The notes: a model not told the origin generated them from the sequence alone. Positions 23,186-34,859 are shown, counted from the first letter of the stretch. The stretch: DNA of 64,000 nucleotides from Arachis hypogaea (GCF_003086295.3 NC_092053.1:84877671-84941670); one strand, 5' to 3'. Numbers and translations: made by a program.

Positions 23186-24654
23186 TGCTCAGAAGTCTTG
23201 TAATTTTTGAAAAATCCTTTATAAACCTCCTATAGAATCATATATGCCCCAGAAAGCTTCTGATTGCTTTCACATTGGTAGGTGGTGGTAATTTTTCAAT
23301 TACATCTACCTTAGCTTGATCCACCTCTATTCCCTTGATTGAAATTTTGTGCCCAAGGACAATTCCTTTAGTCACCATAAAGTGACATTTTTTCCAGTTT
23401 AAAACCAGGTTAGTCTCTTGGCACCTTTTAAGAACAAGTGCTAGATGGTCAAGACAGGAGCTGAATGAGTCTCCAAATACATAGAAGTCATCCATGAAGA
23501 CTTCTAGAAATTTCTCTACCATGTCAGAGAAAGTAGATAGCATGCACCTCTGAAAGGTTTCAGGTGCATTACACAAACCAAATGGCATCTTTCTGTAGGC
23601 AAATACTCCAGATGGACATGTGAATGCTGTTTTCTCTTGGTCCTGAGGATCTACTGCAATTGGGTTGAAACCTAAATAGCCATCCAAAAAGCAGTAGTAT
23701 TCATGACCTACTAGTCTCTCTAGCATCTGGTCTATGAATGGTAAAGGAAAATGATCCTTTCTGGTGGCTGTATTGAGCCTTCTGTAGTCAATACACATAC
23801 GCCACCCTGTAACTGTTCTTGTAGGAACCAGTTCATTCTTTTCATTATGAACCACTGTCATGCCTCCCTTCTTGGGGACAACATGGACAGGGCTCACCCA
23901 GGGGCTATCAAAAATAGGATAAATAATCACAGCCTCTAGTAACTTAGTGACCTCTTTCTGCACCACCTCCTTCATGGCTGGATTTAGCCGCCTCTATGGT
24001 TGAACCACTGGCATAGCATCATCCTCCAATAGGATCTTGTGCATGCATCTTGCTAGGCTAATGCCCTTAAGACCACTTATGGACCACCCAAGAGTTGTCT
24101 TATGTGTCCTCAGCACCTGAATTAGTGCTTTCTCTTCCTGTGAATTTAAAGCAGAGCTTATGATCACCAGAAAAGTGTCACCTTCTCCCAGAAATGCATA
24201 TTTCAGGGATGGTGGTAGTGGTTTGAGCTCGGGTTTAGGAGGCTTATCCTCTTCCTGAGGAATTTTTAGAGGTTCTTCTATTCTCTCTGGTTCCTCCAGA
24301 TCAGGCTGAACATCTTTAAAAATGTTCTCTAGCTCTGATTCGAGACTCTTAATCATATTGACCTCTTCCACCAAGGAGTTAATAACATCTGCGCTCAGGC
24401 AGTCTTTTGGTGTGTCTGGATGCTGCATAGCTTTGACAACATTCAACTTAAACTCATCCTCATTGACTCTCAGAGTTATCTCTCCTCTTTGGACGTCAAT
24501 GAGGGTTCGTCCAGTTGCTAGGAAAGGTCTTCCTAGAATGAGAGTTGCACTCTTGTGCTCCTCCATTTCCAGCACTACAAAGTCAGTAGGAAAGGCAAAT
24601 GGCCCAACCTTGACAATTAGGTCCTCAATTATGCCTGATGGGATTTTGATGGAG
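23186..24654 (-). pseudogene. Protease C-terminus and reverse transcriptase of element B
   Basis: One frame. From the right edge: protease end (SIKIPSGIIEDLIVKVG, ILGRPFLATGRTLIDV), an acidic linker rich in Glu/Pro, then RT with WRMCIDYRRLN (about 23800), FLDGYLGFNPIAVDP (about 23670) and VFMDDFYVFGD (about 23490). Stops are TAG 23994-23996 and TGA 23238-23240; the latter is the one stop in this window that needs a transversion. The left edge rejoins 12208 when C is removed. The right edge is cut by the LTR of D, so the apparent Met at 24680 lies in foreign sequence. Confidence 0.92.
24650..24654. other. Presumed target-site copy left of element D
   Basis: tggag immediately before TGATAAACCCC. 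Its partner is not in the window, as expected if D's right half was deleted. Confidence 0.4.
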
Positions 24655-24984
24655 TGATAAACCCCGATTTTGTGGTTCATCTTGTGCTTAATTTAGGGGA
24701 TTTTATCACCTTTTTCCACATTTATTCAATGAAATAGCATGGTTTTGTAATTCTCCCTTGATTTGTGCTTAAATATGAAAACATGCTTTTTAGGCTTTAA
24801 AATAGCTAAATTTAACTCACTTTAATTCCATTCGATGCCTTGATATGTTTGTTGAGTGATTTCATGTTCATAAGGTAAGTATTGGATGGAAGAAGTGAAG
24901 AGAAAAGCATGCAAAGTCGGAGAACTCATGAAGAAATGAAGGAACCGTAAAGCTGTCAAGCCTGACCTCTTCACACTCAATTAA

Positions 24985-25085
24985 CCATAACTTGAGCTAC
25001 AGAATTCCAAATGAGGCGGTTTCAGTTGTGTTGGAAAGCTAATATCCGGGGCTTCAAAATGATATAAAATTTGGCATATGTTATT
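24985..25085 (+). other. U3 module shared with the F/E/B LTR family
   Basis: GAGCTACAGAATTCCAAATG, then TTGTGTTGGAAAGCTAA, then GGGGCTTCAAAATGATATAA, in the same order and spacing as 28397-28490 of F's LTR, although the rest of these LTRs is different. It lies immediately before the palindromic array in both. Confidence 0.65.
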
Positions 25086-25087
25086 TC

Positions 25088-25130
25088 GCGTTCAGGGGCG
25101 CGCACGCGCCATGTACGCGTGCGCGCTGAT
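25088..25130. repeat. GC-rich palindromic array of the D LTR family
   Basis: GGCGCGCACGCGCC followed by ATGTACGCGTGCGCGC; a short version of the arrays at 41690, 47041, 48505 and 57425. Confidence 0.75.
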
Positions 25131-26332
25131 GCTACCCATGGCCCACTAAAGTGAAATCGCCCCCAGCGATTTCTGAAGCACTTTGGGCCTAACCCAACTC
25201 ATTTCTAATTCTATTTCATGCAGAATTCAAGCCTGGGCAAGGAGGGAGCAATTGTTTGTAGCATTAGCATCATGTAGGTTAGTTTCTAGAGAGAGAAGCT
25301 CCCTCTTCTCTCTAGAATTAGGTTAGGTTAGCTTAATTCAATCTGAGATCTAGGTTTAATCTCATCTTTTCATCTTGTTTCCTTTATGATTTCTTGTTTT
25401 ACTACTCTATTCTTCTTAGTTCTCTTGTTAATTTTACTTTTATGTTTATGAATGCTCATGTTGAATTTGTTTACATTTAATGAAATTTAATGTTTGATAT
25501 TCTTTTATTGATGATTTGAGTTATTGATTTACTTTTCTTGCAATTGGTAGTTGGTAGTTTTATTATTCTTGCATTTTTACTATGCTTTCCTTTTATGCCT
25601 TTCAAGTGTTTGACAAGATGCTTGGTTGGTCTTTAGAGTAGCTTTTGAGCATTCTTGGCTTGGAAAGAGTAATTGGGCAATCTTGAGTCATTAATACCCA
25701 ACTCATGTTGGTGATCTAGAGTTGTTAGCTAATATTGTTTCCATTGATGCTAATCTTTTGCTAATTTAATTAGTAAGTTGATTAGGACTTTTGGATTGAG
25801 ATTAGCTAGTCTTGTTAGACTTTCTCTCATGGAAGATAATACGATACCTTCTTCCAATGTTGGAGATGACGTAATGAGATAAATTATTGTTTATATTTGT
25901 GACATGATTAATTAGTCTTGTTTGACATTCTCCCTATGTGAAGATGACATGTTACCTTCTTCCGTTTGTTGGAGTTGACTAAATAAGATGAATTGATCTA
26001 TGCATGACTAGGATAGAAAGCCTATGATCTCAACCCTTGCCAAGAATGTGTCTCTCTTTATTATTTGCTTTCTCTTATTTACTTGTCCTCTTTAATTACT
26101 TGCTTAATTTACTTTTCTTGTCATTTATTTTAATGCCCTTCTTATCAACCCAAAACCCCCTTTCCTTGTGAGACGACCCGGAGTTCAAATACTTCGGTTA
26201 ATTCTTATTTGGGGTTTGTACATGTGACAACTCAAATTTTTGTATGTGAGGACTCTTTGTTGGTGTATAACTATACTTTACAACGAGAATTCATTCAATT
26301 GAGGAAATTCTATATCAACAAACTCATTAAAA

Positions 26333-26350
26333 TGGCGCCGTTGCCGGGGA
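26333..26350 (+). other. Primer-binding site of element D (tRNA-Asp type)
   Basis: TGGCGCCGTTGCCGGGGA on the plus strand, showing that the LTR to its left is a 5' LTR and that D runs rightwards. Confidence 0.9.
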
Positions 26351-26732
26351 GTTGCAATGGTGTTACATTATTGGCTATTGTGAATATGTGAATATGTTTG
26401 CCTTTTGTTTGTTTGTTAGTTTTTGTTAGCTTTAGGACTTTGTTGCTTATTTTTGTTAGCTTTTGTTTTTGTTTGCTACTATGAATTCTCATCACTTTGG
26501 CTATGAGTTTGGCTCAAATTATGTTGTAGGAAATGGGAACTACAATGAGGATGTGCATCAAGGATGGAACAATCAAGGATGGAACAATCAAGGATGGCTC
26601 AAATTCCTGCATGTGTTGAACACTTAGCCTTACTCTTAGTTGTATTGCAATCACTCAAAGCCAAGGCCTCAAGTTATAAAGGTTTCCTCACATTTATTTG
26701 CTTGGGACAAGCAAGACTTAAGTTTGGTGTTG
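26351..26732 (+). other. Stub of D leader fused to the 3' end of G
   Basis: Only 382 nt separate D's priming site from G's LTR, far too short for an internal region. A 48-codon ORF (26481-26627, starting MNSHHFGYEFGSNY, with a tandem GWNNQ repeat) could be the beginning of a leader or gag reading frame; I cannot assign it. The last 17 nt are a polypurine tract. The junction between the two elements is somewhere in between, probably after the repeat at about 26595. Confidence 0.6.
26716..26732 (+). other. Polypurine tract of element G
   Basis: ACTTAAGTTTGGTGTTG directly before TGATGAC, the LTR start; same type as A, C and F. Confidence 0.72.
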
Positions 26733-26914
26733 TGATGACATGCATCATCTACCCTTCTTTCTTGCATAAGAAGACCATAAAAAGCATAAATCTCATTTGA
26801 TCAGTACAATTCATGCATTATTTGATGAATATTATGGTACACTACTTTGAGATGAGTTGTGCTAAATTTCAGGTGAAAAAAGCATCAAAAATGGGGTAGA
26901 AGACAAACAAGAAG

Positions 26915-28115
26915 CTTGGCGTGTGAAACTGGCGTGACACTTGAAGCAAATGCCACAAAAACGTACTGGCGTGGCATGCCAGGAGCTGGGCATGGCATGC
27001 CAGTACTAAAGATCAGAGAAGAGATTCAAAGCATGCATATGGGCATTGCACGCCAAGCTGAGCGTGGCACGCCTGACTCATCAACCACTATGGGCGTGCC
27101 ACTTGAGCAAAGGGGCGTGGCACGCTTACTCTCCATCCCAAGAAGAACCTTCACTATGGCGTGCCACTTGGTGTCGAAGGCGTGGCACGCCAGCCCCAAG
27201 AAGTCACTTAGGTGTGCCACTTGAGAACCCAGGCATGGCACACCAAGCTTGAAGAGTTCACAAACCCATGGGCGTGCCACTTGAGAACCCAGGTGTGGCA
27301 CGCCAAGCTTGAAGAGTTTACAAACCCATGGGCATGCCACTTGAGCAGCATGGCATGGCACGCTGGTACAACAATCTAGAGAAGGGGCTGAAGGCAATTG
27401 AAGACTGGGCGTGCCACTTGAGCAACCAGGCGTGGCACGCCAATGCACAAAGGACCAAAAACAAAGGCTGGGCATGCCACTTGGTATCGAAGGCGTGGCA
27501 CGCCAACCTTGGAATTTCACTATGGCGTGCCACTTGAAGACTGAGGTGTGGCACGCCAACCACTGGAACTAAGACAAGAACATGGGCGTGGCACGCCAGC
27601 CTTTAGGCGTGGCACGCTGGTATAAGTTTCCATAAAGAATGAAGGAGGCCAATTACATGGGGCGTGCCACTTGGTATCGAAGGCGTGGCACGCCATTCAC
27701 TGTTCTTCATTTAGGCGTGCCACTTAAGCAACCAGGCGTGGCACGCCAGTGTTATTCAAGAGAGAAGCATTGGGGCGTGCCACTTGAGCTCGTGGCGTGG
27801 CACGCCAAACAGAGGAACCAATCACTCACAAAAGGGGCGTGGCACGCCAAATCCTGGGCGTGCCACGCTAGTTCAACTTTCCAGAGAAGCCTAGCCAAGC
27901 ATAAAGCAAGGGCGTGGCATGCCATACCTTGGGCGTGGCACGCCAGTACAAGTTTCCAGATGCAAAGAGAAGTGAGAAAGGCAAGGGGCGTGCCACTTGA
28001 GATCGAAGGCGTGGCACGCCAAGGTTGAGAGAGGGACGAGAATGCCACTTGAAGGAGTAGGCGTGGCACGCCAAGCTGGAAATGAAGAGCACGTGACACG
28101 CCAGTGGCATGCCAG
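26915..28115. repeat. Palindromic array of the G LTR (GGCGTGGCACGCCA type)
   Basis: More than 25 copies of GGCGTGGCACGCC, alternating with GGCGTGCCACTTGAG-like half-units, in a 1.2-kb array. Cys/His/Trp-rich ORFs on both strands here (for example 27026-27559) are repeat artefacts. Confidence 0.88.
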
Positions 28116-28130
28116 CAACACGCCAGCTAA

Positions 28131-28135
28131 GAAGT
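28131..28135. other. Target-site duplication, left copy, of element F
   Basis: gaagt, identical to 39059-39063. Confidence 0.93.
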
Positions 28136-28509
28136 TGATGAGCGGATAATTTATACACTTTTTGGCATTGTTTTTAGTATCTTTTTAGTAGAATCTAGTT
28201 ACTTTTAGGGATGTTTTCACTAGTTTTTATGTTAAATTCACATTTTTGGACTTTACTATGAGTTTGTGTGTTTTTCTGTGATTTCAGGTATTTTTTGGTT
28301 GAAATTGAGGGACTTGAGCAAAAATCAGATTTAGAGGTTGAAGAAGGACTGCTGATGCTGTTGGATTCTGACCTCCCTGCACTCAAAGTAGATTTTCTGG
28401 AGCTACAGAACTCAAAATGGCGCGCTTCCAATTGCGTTGGAAAGTAGACATCCAGAGCTTTCCAGAAATATATAATAGTCTATACTTTGGCCGCGTTTAG
28501 ACGATGTAA

Positions 28510-28625
28510 AAGGGCGTTGAACGCCAGTTCTACGCTACTGTCTGGAGTTAAACGCCAGAAATACGTCACAAGCCAGAGTTGAACGCCAGAAATACGTTAC
28601 AAACTGGCGTTCAACTCCAAGATTG
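28510..28625. repeat. Palindromic array in the 5' LTR of F (GGCGTT-AACGCC type)
   Basis: GGGCGTTGAACGCCAG, GGAGTTAAACGCCAG, AGAGTTGAACGCCAG and GGCGTTCAACTCC units; the same array is at 37727-37835 in the 3' LTR. Confidence 0.87.
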
Positions 28626-29804
28626 ACCTCTACACGTGTAACATTCAAGCTCATCCCAAGCACACACCAAGTGGGCCCCGGAAGTGGATTTATACATCAA
28701 TTACTTACTTCTGTAAACCCTAGTAACTAGTTTATTATAAATCGGACTTTTTACTATTGTATTAGACATCTTTGATCAGTTTTATGCTATCTTAGAATTT
28801 CATGGGGGCTGGCCATTCGTCCATGCCTGAACCATTATCACTTATGTATTTTCATACGGTAGAGTTTCTGCACTCCATAGATTAAGGTGTGGAGCTCTGC
28901 TGTTCCTCAAAGATTAATGCAAAGTGCTACTGTTTTTCTATTCAATTCAACTTATTCCACTTCTAAGATATTCATTCGCACTTCTACCTGAATGTGATGA
29001 ACGTGACAATCATCATCATTCCCTATGAACGCGTGCCTGACAACCACTTCCGTTCTACCTTAGATTAAATGAGTATCTCTTCGATCTCTTAATCAGAATC
29101 TTCGTGGTATAAGCTAGATTGATGGCGGCATTCATGAGAGTCCGGAAAGTCTAAACCTTGTCTGTGGTATTCCGAGTAGGACTCTGGGATTGAATGACTG
29201 TGACGAACTTCAAACTCGCGAGTGCTGGGCGTAGTGACAGACGCAAAAGGAGGGTGAATCCTATTCCAGTATGATTGAGAACCTCAGATGATTCGCCATG
29301 CTGTGACAGAGCATTTGGACCATTTTCACAAGAGGATGGGATGCAGCCATTGACAAGGGTGATGCCTCCAGACGATTAGCCATGCAGTGACAGTGCATCG
29401 GACTATTTTCCAGAGAGGATAAAAAGTAGCCATTGACAACGGTGATGTCCTTACATAAAGCCAGCCATGGAAAGGAGTAGGACTGATTGGATGAAGACAG
29501 CAGGAAAGCAGAGGTTCAGAGGAACGAAAGCATCTCTATACACTTATCTGAAATTCTCACCAATGATATACATAAGTATTTCTATCATTATTTTCTATTT
29601 ATTATTAATATTCGAAAACTCCATAACGATTTGATATCCGCCTGACTGAGATTTACAAGGTGACCATAGCTTGCTTCAAGCCGACAATCTCCGTGGGATC
29701 GACCCTTACTCACGTAAGGTTTATTACTTGGACGACCCAGTGCACTTGCTGGTTAGTTGTATTGAAGTTGTGAATGAAAAACGATTTATTAAGACATGCG
29801 TACA

Positions 29805-29847
29805 GAGTTTTTGGCGCCGTTGCCTGAGATCATAATTTCGTGCACCA
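29805..29847 (+). other. Second, priming-site-like segment inside the LTR end of F
   Basis: TTTTTGGCGCCGTTGCCTGA lies within U5, about 45 nt before the true priming site and in the same orientation. It recurs in the 3' LTR near 39018. The matching part of E's LTR (57940-58000) lacks it. Confidence 0.75.
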
Positions 29848-29853
29848 AGTTTT

Positions 29854-29872
29854 TGGCGCCGCTGCCGGGGAT
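29854..29872 (+). other. Primer-binding site of element F
   Basis: TGGCGCCGCTGCCGGGGAT, one mismatch to the tRNA-Asp site of the other elements, 6 nt after the LTR end. Confidence 0.88.
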
Positions 29873-31721
29873 TGTTCGAGTTTGGACAACTAACGGTTCA
29901 TCTTGTTGCTTAGATTGGGTAATTTTTTTCTTATTTTCAAAAAGTTTTCAAAAAAAAAATTTTCAAAAATCTTTCAAAAATTTTCTCCTTTGTTTTCGAA
30001 AAAAATTTAAAAAAAAATAAATCTTTTCAAAAATATATTTTTCTTCAGAATTTTTAAGAATGAATTCTAGAGTTTCATGAAGCATGTTGAAGCCTGGCTG
30101 GCTGTAAAGCCATGTCTAATTCTTTTGGATAGGGGCTTCCAACCATCAGCATAGAGGCAAGTTAATTGGAATGTCAGCCGTGGCATGTCTGAGTTACATT
30201 TTAAAGCTTGGCTGGCTATTAAGCCATGCCTAACCCTCGGATTAGAGCTTTAGACTAAGAATACAAGATTCCTGGAATTCATATTAAAAAAAATTTTGAA
30301 ATCCTTATTTTCTTTTTCCTATACGTTTTTTCGAAAAAAATATACAAAAATCCAAAAAAAAATTCATAAAAATAAAAAATATTTCATGTTTCTTGTTTGA
30401 GTCTTGAGTCAAGTTGAAAGTTTGGTGTCAATTGCATTTTCATCTTGCATTTTTCAAAAAATTCATGCATTCATAGTGTTCTTCATGATCTTCAAGTTGT
30501 TCTTGGTAAGTCTTCTTGTTTGATCTTGATGTTTTCATGTTTTGTGTCTTTTCTTGTTTTTCATATGCATTCTTGCATTCATAGTATCTATACATGAAAA
30601 ATTTTTAAGTTTGGTGTCTTGCATGTTTTCTTTGCATTAAAAATTTTTCAAAAATAAGTTCTTGATGTTCATCTTGACATTCAAAGTGTTCTTGGTGTTC
30701 ATCTTGACATTCATATTATTCTTGCATGCATTCATTGTTTTGATCCAAAATTTTCATGCATTGAGTCTTTTTCATGTTTTTCCCTCTCATCATAAAAAAT
30801 TCAAAAATCAAAAAAATATCTTTCCCTTTTTCACTCATAAATTTCGAAAATTTGAGTTGACTTTTTCAAAACTTTTTAAAATCTAGTTGTTTTTATGAGT
30901 CAAATCAAATTTTCAATTTAAAAATCTTATCTTTTTCAAAATTTTTCAAAAATCAAATCTTTTTCATTTTTCTTATTTATTTTCGAAAATTTTAAAAATA
31001 TTTTTCAAAAATCTTTTTCTTTTCTTTATCTCCTAATTTTCGAAAATAACATCATCAATTAATTTTTTGATTAAAAAATTTCAAGTTTGTTACTTGCTTG
31101 TTAAGAAAGATTCAAACTTTGAGTTCTAGAATCATATCTTGTGATTTCTTGTGAATCAAGTCATTAATTGTGATTTTAAAAATCAAATCTTTTTCAAAAC
31201 TAATTTCAATCATATCTTTTCAAAAATATCTCTTTATCTTATCTTTTTCAAAATTTGATTTTAAAATATCCTTTCTAACTTCTTATCTTCTTATCTTTTC
31301 AAAATTGATTTTCAAATTTGTTTCAACTAACTAACTAACTTTTTGTTTGTTTCTTATCTTTTTCAAAACTACCTAACTAACTCTCCCTCTCTCTAATTTT
31401 CGAAAATATCTTCCTTCTTTTTCAAAATTTCTTTTTAATTAACTAATTATTTTAATTTTTGATTTTAATTTTCGAAAAATTACTAACCTTTTTCAAAAAC
31501 TATTTTCGAAAATCACTAACTCTTTTTCAAAAATAATTTTCGAAAATTCTCCTTCTCTCTCATCTCCTTCTATTTATTTATTCATCCCACATCTCTGCTC
31601 TCCTTACCCTTGTGTTTCTTTCTTTACATTACATTCTTTTCTTCTTCTACTCACACAGGGGAACCTCTATACCTGTGGTAAAAAGGATCCCTATTATTAT
31701 TTTTCTGCCCCTCTTTTTCAT
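29873..31721 (+). other. Long T-rich 5' leader of element F
   Basis: About 1.85 kb without a credible ORF. It holds many TTTTTCAAAAAT-like runs and at least eight TTTTCGAAAA palindromes (for example near 30839, 30984, 31036, 31397, 31459, 31504, 31538). Two related GCCTGGCTGGCT...AAGCCATG segments (30089 and 30207) form a direct repeat. Confidence 0.75.
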
Positions 31722-32897
31722 ATGAGCAGGAGCAAAGACAAGAACATTCTTGTTGAAGCAGATCCAGAACCTGAAAGGACTCTGAAGAGGAAACTAAGAG
31801 AAGATAAATTACAACAATCCAGCAAGCACCTTTCAGAAATTTTCGAACAGGAAGAGGAGATGGCAGCCAAAAATAATAATAATGCAAGGAGGATGCTTGG
31901 TGACTTTACTACACCTAATTCCAATTTACATGGAAGAAGCATCTCCATTCCTACCATTGGAGCAAACAATTTTGAACTGAAACCTCAATTAGTTTCTCTG
32001 ATGCAGCAGAACTGCAAGTTTCATGGACTTCCATCTGAAGATCCTTTTCAGTTCTTAACTGAATTCTTGCAGATCTGTGATACTGTTAAGACTAATGGAG
32101 TAGATCCTGAAGTCTACAAGCTCGTGCTTTTCTCTTTTGCTGTGAGAGACAGAGCTAGAATATGGTTGGACTCTCAACCTAAGGATAGCCTGAACTCTTG
32201 GGATAAGCTGGTCAAGGCTTTCTTAGCCAAGTTCTTTCCTCCTCAAAAGCTGAGTAAGCTTAGAGTGGATGTTCAGTCCTTCAGATAGAAAGAAGGTGAA
32301 TCCCTCTATGAAGCTTGGGAGAGATACAAAGAACTGACCAAAAAGTGTCCTTCTGACATGCTTTCAGAATGGACCATCCTGGACATATTTTATGATGGTC
32401 TATCTGAATTAGCTAAAATGTCATTGGATACCTCTGCAAGTGGATCCATTCACTTAAAGAAAATGCCTGTAGAAGCTCTAGAACTCATTGACATGGTTGC
32501 TAATAACCAGTTCATGTACACTTCTGAGAGGAATCCTGTGAGTAATGGGACGCCTATGAAGAAGGGAGTTCTTGAAATTGATACTCTGAATGCCATATTG
32601 GCTCAGCATAAAATATTGACTCAGCAAGTCAATATGATTTCTCAGAGTCTGAATGGAATGCAAGCTGCATCCAACAGTACTCAAGAGGCATCTTCTGAAG
32701 AAGAAGCTTATGATCCTGAAAACCCTACAATAGCAGAGGTGAATTACATGGGTGAACCTTATGGAAACACCTATAACCCCTCATGGAGAAATTACCCAAA
32801 TCTCTCATGGAAGGATCAACAAAATCCTCAACAAGGCTTTAATAATGGTGGAAGAAATAGGTTTAACAATAGTAAACCATTTCCATTATCCACTTAG
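31722..32897 (+). pseudogene. Gag of element F (two stops)
   Basis: Starts MSRSKDKNILVEADPEPERT. The gag core contains DTVKTNGVDPEVYKLVLFSF, WDKLVKAFLAKFFPPQKL, SLYEAWERYKELTKKCPSDM and ILDIFYDGL, then an Asn-rich C-terminus (NTYNPSWRNYPNLSWKDQQN). TAG codons at 32286-32288 and 32895-32897 interrupt the frame; each is one C-to-T step from Gln. The frame runs on into the protease. It is distinctly diverged from the gag of A and C. Confidence 0.92.
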
Positions 32898-33935
32898 CAA
32901 CAGACAGAGAACTCTGAACAAAATACCTCTAATTTAGCAAACTTAGTCTCTGATCTATCTAAGGCCACTGTAAATTTCATGAATGAAACAAGGTCCTCCA
33001 TTAGAAATTTGGAGGCACAAGTGGGCCAGCTGAGTAAAAGGATCACTGAAATCCCTCCTAGTACTCTCCCAAGAAATACAGAAGAAAATCCAAAAGGAGA
33101 GTGCAAGGCCACTGACATAGTCAACACGGCCGAACCTGGAGAGGAAGGGGAGGACGTAAATCCCAATGAAGAAGACCTCCTGGGACGTCCAGTGATCAAT
33201 AAGGAGTTTCCCTTTGAGGAACCAAAGGAATCTGAGACTCATCTAGAGACCATAGAGATTCCATTGAACCTCCTTATGCCCTTCATGAGCTCTGACGAGT
33301 ATTCATCTTCTGAAGAGAATGAGGATGTTACTGAAGAGCAAGTTACCAAGTACCTTGGTGCAATCATGAAGCTGAATGCCAAATTATTTGGTATTGAGAC
33401 TTGGGAAGATGAACCTCCCTTGTTCACCAATGAACTAAGTGATCTGGATCAACTGACATTGCCTCAGAAGAAACAGGATGCTGGAAAGTTCGTAATACCT
33501 TGTACCATAGGCAACATGATCTTTGAAAAGGCTCTGTGTAACCTTGGTTCAGGGATAAACCTCATGCCCCTCTCTGTAATAGAGAAACTGGGAATCTTTG
33601 GGGTGCAAGCTACTAAAATCTCATTAGAGATGGCAGACAATTCAAGAAAACAGGCTTATGGACAAGTAGAGGACGTGTTAGTAAAGGTTGAAGGCCTTTA
33701 CATCCCTGCTGATTTCATAATCCTTGATACTGGGAAGGATGAGGATGAATCCATCATCCTTGGAAGACCTTTCCTAGCCACAGCAAGAGCTGTGATTGAT
33801 GTTGACAGAGGTGAATTAGTCCTTCAATTGAATGAGGACTCCCTTGTGTTTACAACTCAAGGTTACCCTTCTGTAAACATGGAAAAGAGACACAGTAAGC
33901 TTCTCTCAAAACAGAGTCAACCAGAGCCCCCATAG
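32898..33935 (+). pseudogene. Gag-protease linker and protease of element F (catalytic Asp lost)
   Basis: Same frame as gag. After the linker (RNLEAQVGQLSKRITEIP) and an acidic middle region comes the protease, with ALCNLGSGINLMPLS (about 33530) and IILGRPFLATARAVIDV (about 33755). The site reads NLGS where A and C read DLGA, so the catalytic Asp is replaced by Asn (one G-to-A change). The frame ends at the TAG at 33933-33935; nothing resembling RT follows. The Met at 32979 is internal, not a separate start. Confidence 0.9.
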
Positions 33936-33936
33936 T

Positions 33937-34022
33937 CAAACTCTAAGTTTGGTGTTGGGAGGCCACAACCAAACTCTAAGTTTGGTGTTGAACTCCCATA
34001 TCCAAACTCTAAGTTTGGTGTT
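33937..34022 (+). repeat. Three-fold repeat of the polypurine-tract phrase
   Basis: CAAACTCTAAGTTTGGTGTTG occurs at 33937, 33970 and 34002, about 32 nt apart, just after the protease stop. The last 13 nt equal the 3' polypurine tract of the element. Confidence 0.85.
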
Positions 34023-34074
34023 GGGAAGTCTCAATAATGCTCTGAACATCTGTGAGGCTCCATGAGAGCCCACT

Positions 34075-34119
34075 GTCAAGCTATTGACATTAAAGAAGCG
34101 CTTGTTGGGAGGCAACCCA
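34075..34119 (+). other. Conserved two-hairpin block (element F)
   Basis: GTCAAGCTATTGACATT, then GAAGCGCTT, then TTGGGAGGCAACCCAA; about 140 nt after the protease stop. Confidence 0.75.
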
Positions 34120-34261
34120 ATTTTTTTTTATCTAATTTTATTTTTCTTGTTCTTTCATGTTTTATTAGGTTCATGATCATGTGGAGTCACAAAATAAATA
34201 TAAAAATTGAAAACGGAATAAAAAACAGCAGAAGAAAAATCACACCCTGGAGGAAGACCTT

Positions 34262-34505
34262 ACTGGCGTTTAAACGCCAGTAAGAAGCATCTGGCTGGCG
34301 TTCAACGCCAGAATAGAGCATGGTTCTGGCGCTGAACGCCCAAAATGGGCAGCATCTAGGCGTTTGAACGCCAGAATTGGACCCTGGAGAAAAGCTGACG
34401 CTGAACGCCCAGAACAAGCATGGTTCTGGTGTTCAACGCCATAAATGGGCAACAAATGGGCGTTCAACGCCCAGAACAAGCACCAATCTGGCGCTGAAAG
34501 CCCAG
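34262..34505. repeat. Internal palindromic array of element F
   Basis: About eight GGCGTT-nAACGCC units (GGCGTTTAAACGCCAG, GGCGTTCAACGCCAG, GGCGCTGAACGCCC). It is the LTR motif repeated in the internal region, upstream of ORF2. E has its own version at 61108-61290. Confidence 0.85.
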
Positions 34506-34859
34506 AGTTGTGTGCAAGGGCATTTTGCATGCCTAATTTGGTGCAAGGTTGTAAATCCTTAAACACCTCAGGATCTATGGACCCCACAGGATTACCTCAG
34601 GATCTGTGGACCCCATAGGATCCCCACCTACCTCCACTCACTTCTTCTTACCCCTCTTTCACATAATCCCATAAACACTCTTCCCCAAAACTCTTCACCA
34701 ATCACCTCAATCTCTCTTCCCTATAACCACTTCACCACTCACATCCATCCACTCTTCCCCATAAACCTACCTCATACACCCCACCTACCTTCAAAATTCA
34801 AAATCAATTTTCCACCCAAAATCCACCCTTATGGCCGAACCTTACCCCCCTCCCTTCCC

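Larger units (their letters stand above)
24655..26320 (+). repeat. 5' LTR of element D (about 1666 nt)
   Basis: Begins TGATAAACCCCGATTTTGTG. The same start in opposite orientation ends the LTRs at 42027, 52707 and 57921. It ends near TATATCAACA, 12 nt before a priming site; the end is approximate. The R/U5 part (CGACCCGGAGTTC, about 26170-26310) aligns with 47465-47600 reversed. It carries a short GCGCGTGCGC array near 25090. It interrupts B's protease. Confidence 0.87.
28136..29847 (+). repeat. 5' LTR of element F (1712 nt)
   Basis: TGATGAGCGG...TTCGTGCACCA. Against the 3' copy I count roughly 15-20 differences in the first 370 nt and fewer later. Confidence 0.95.

Noticed and set aside
27026..27559. 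Cys/His/Trp-rich ORFs on both strands at 26916-28158
   Set aside because: They are readings of the GGCGTGGCACGCC array in every frame; the periodic peptides follow from the DNA repeat.
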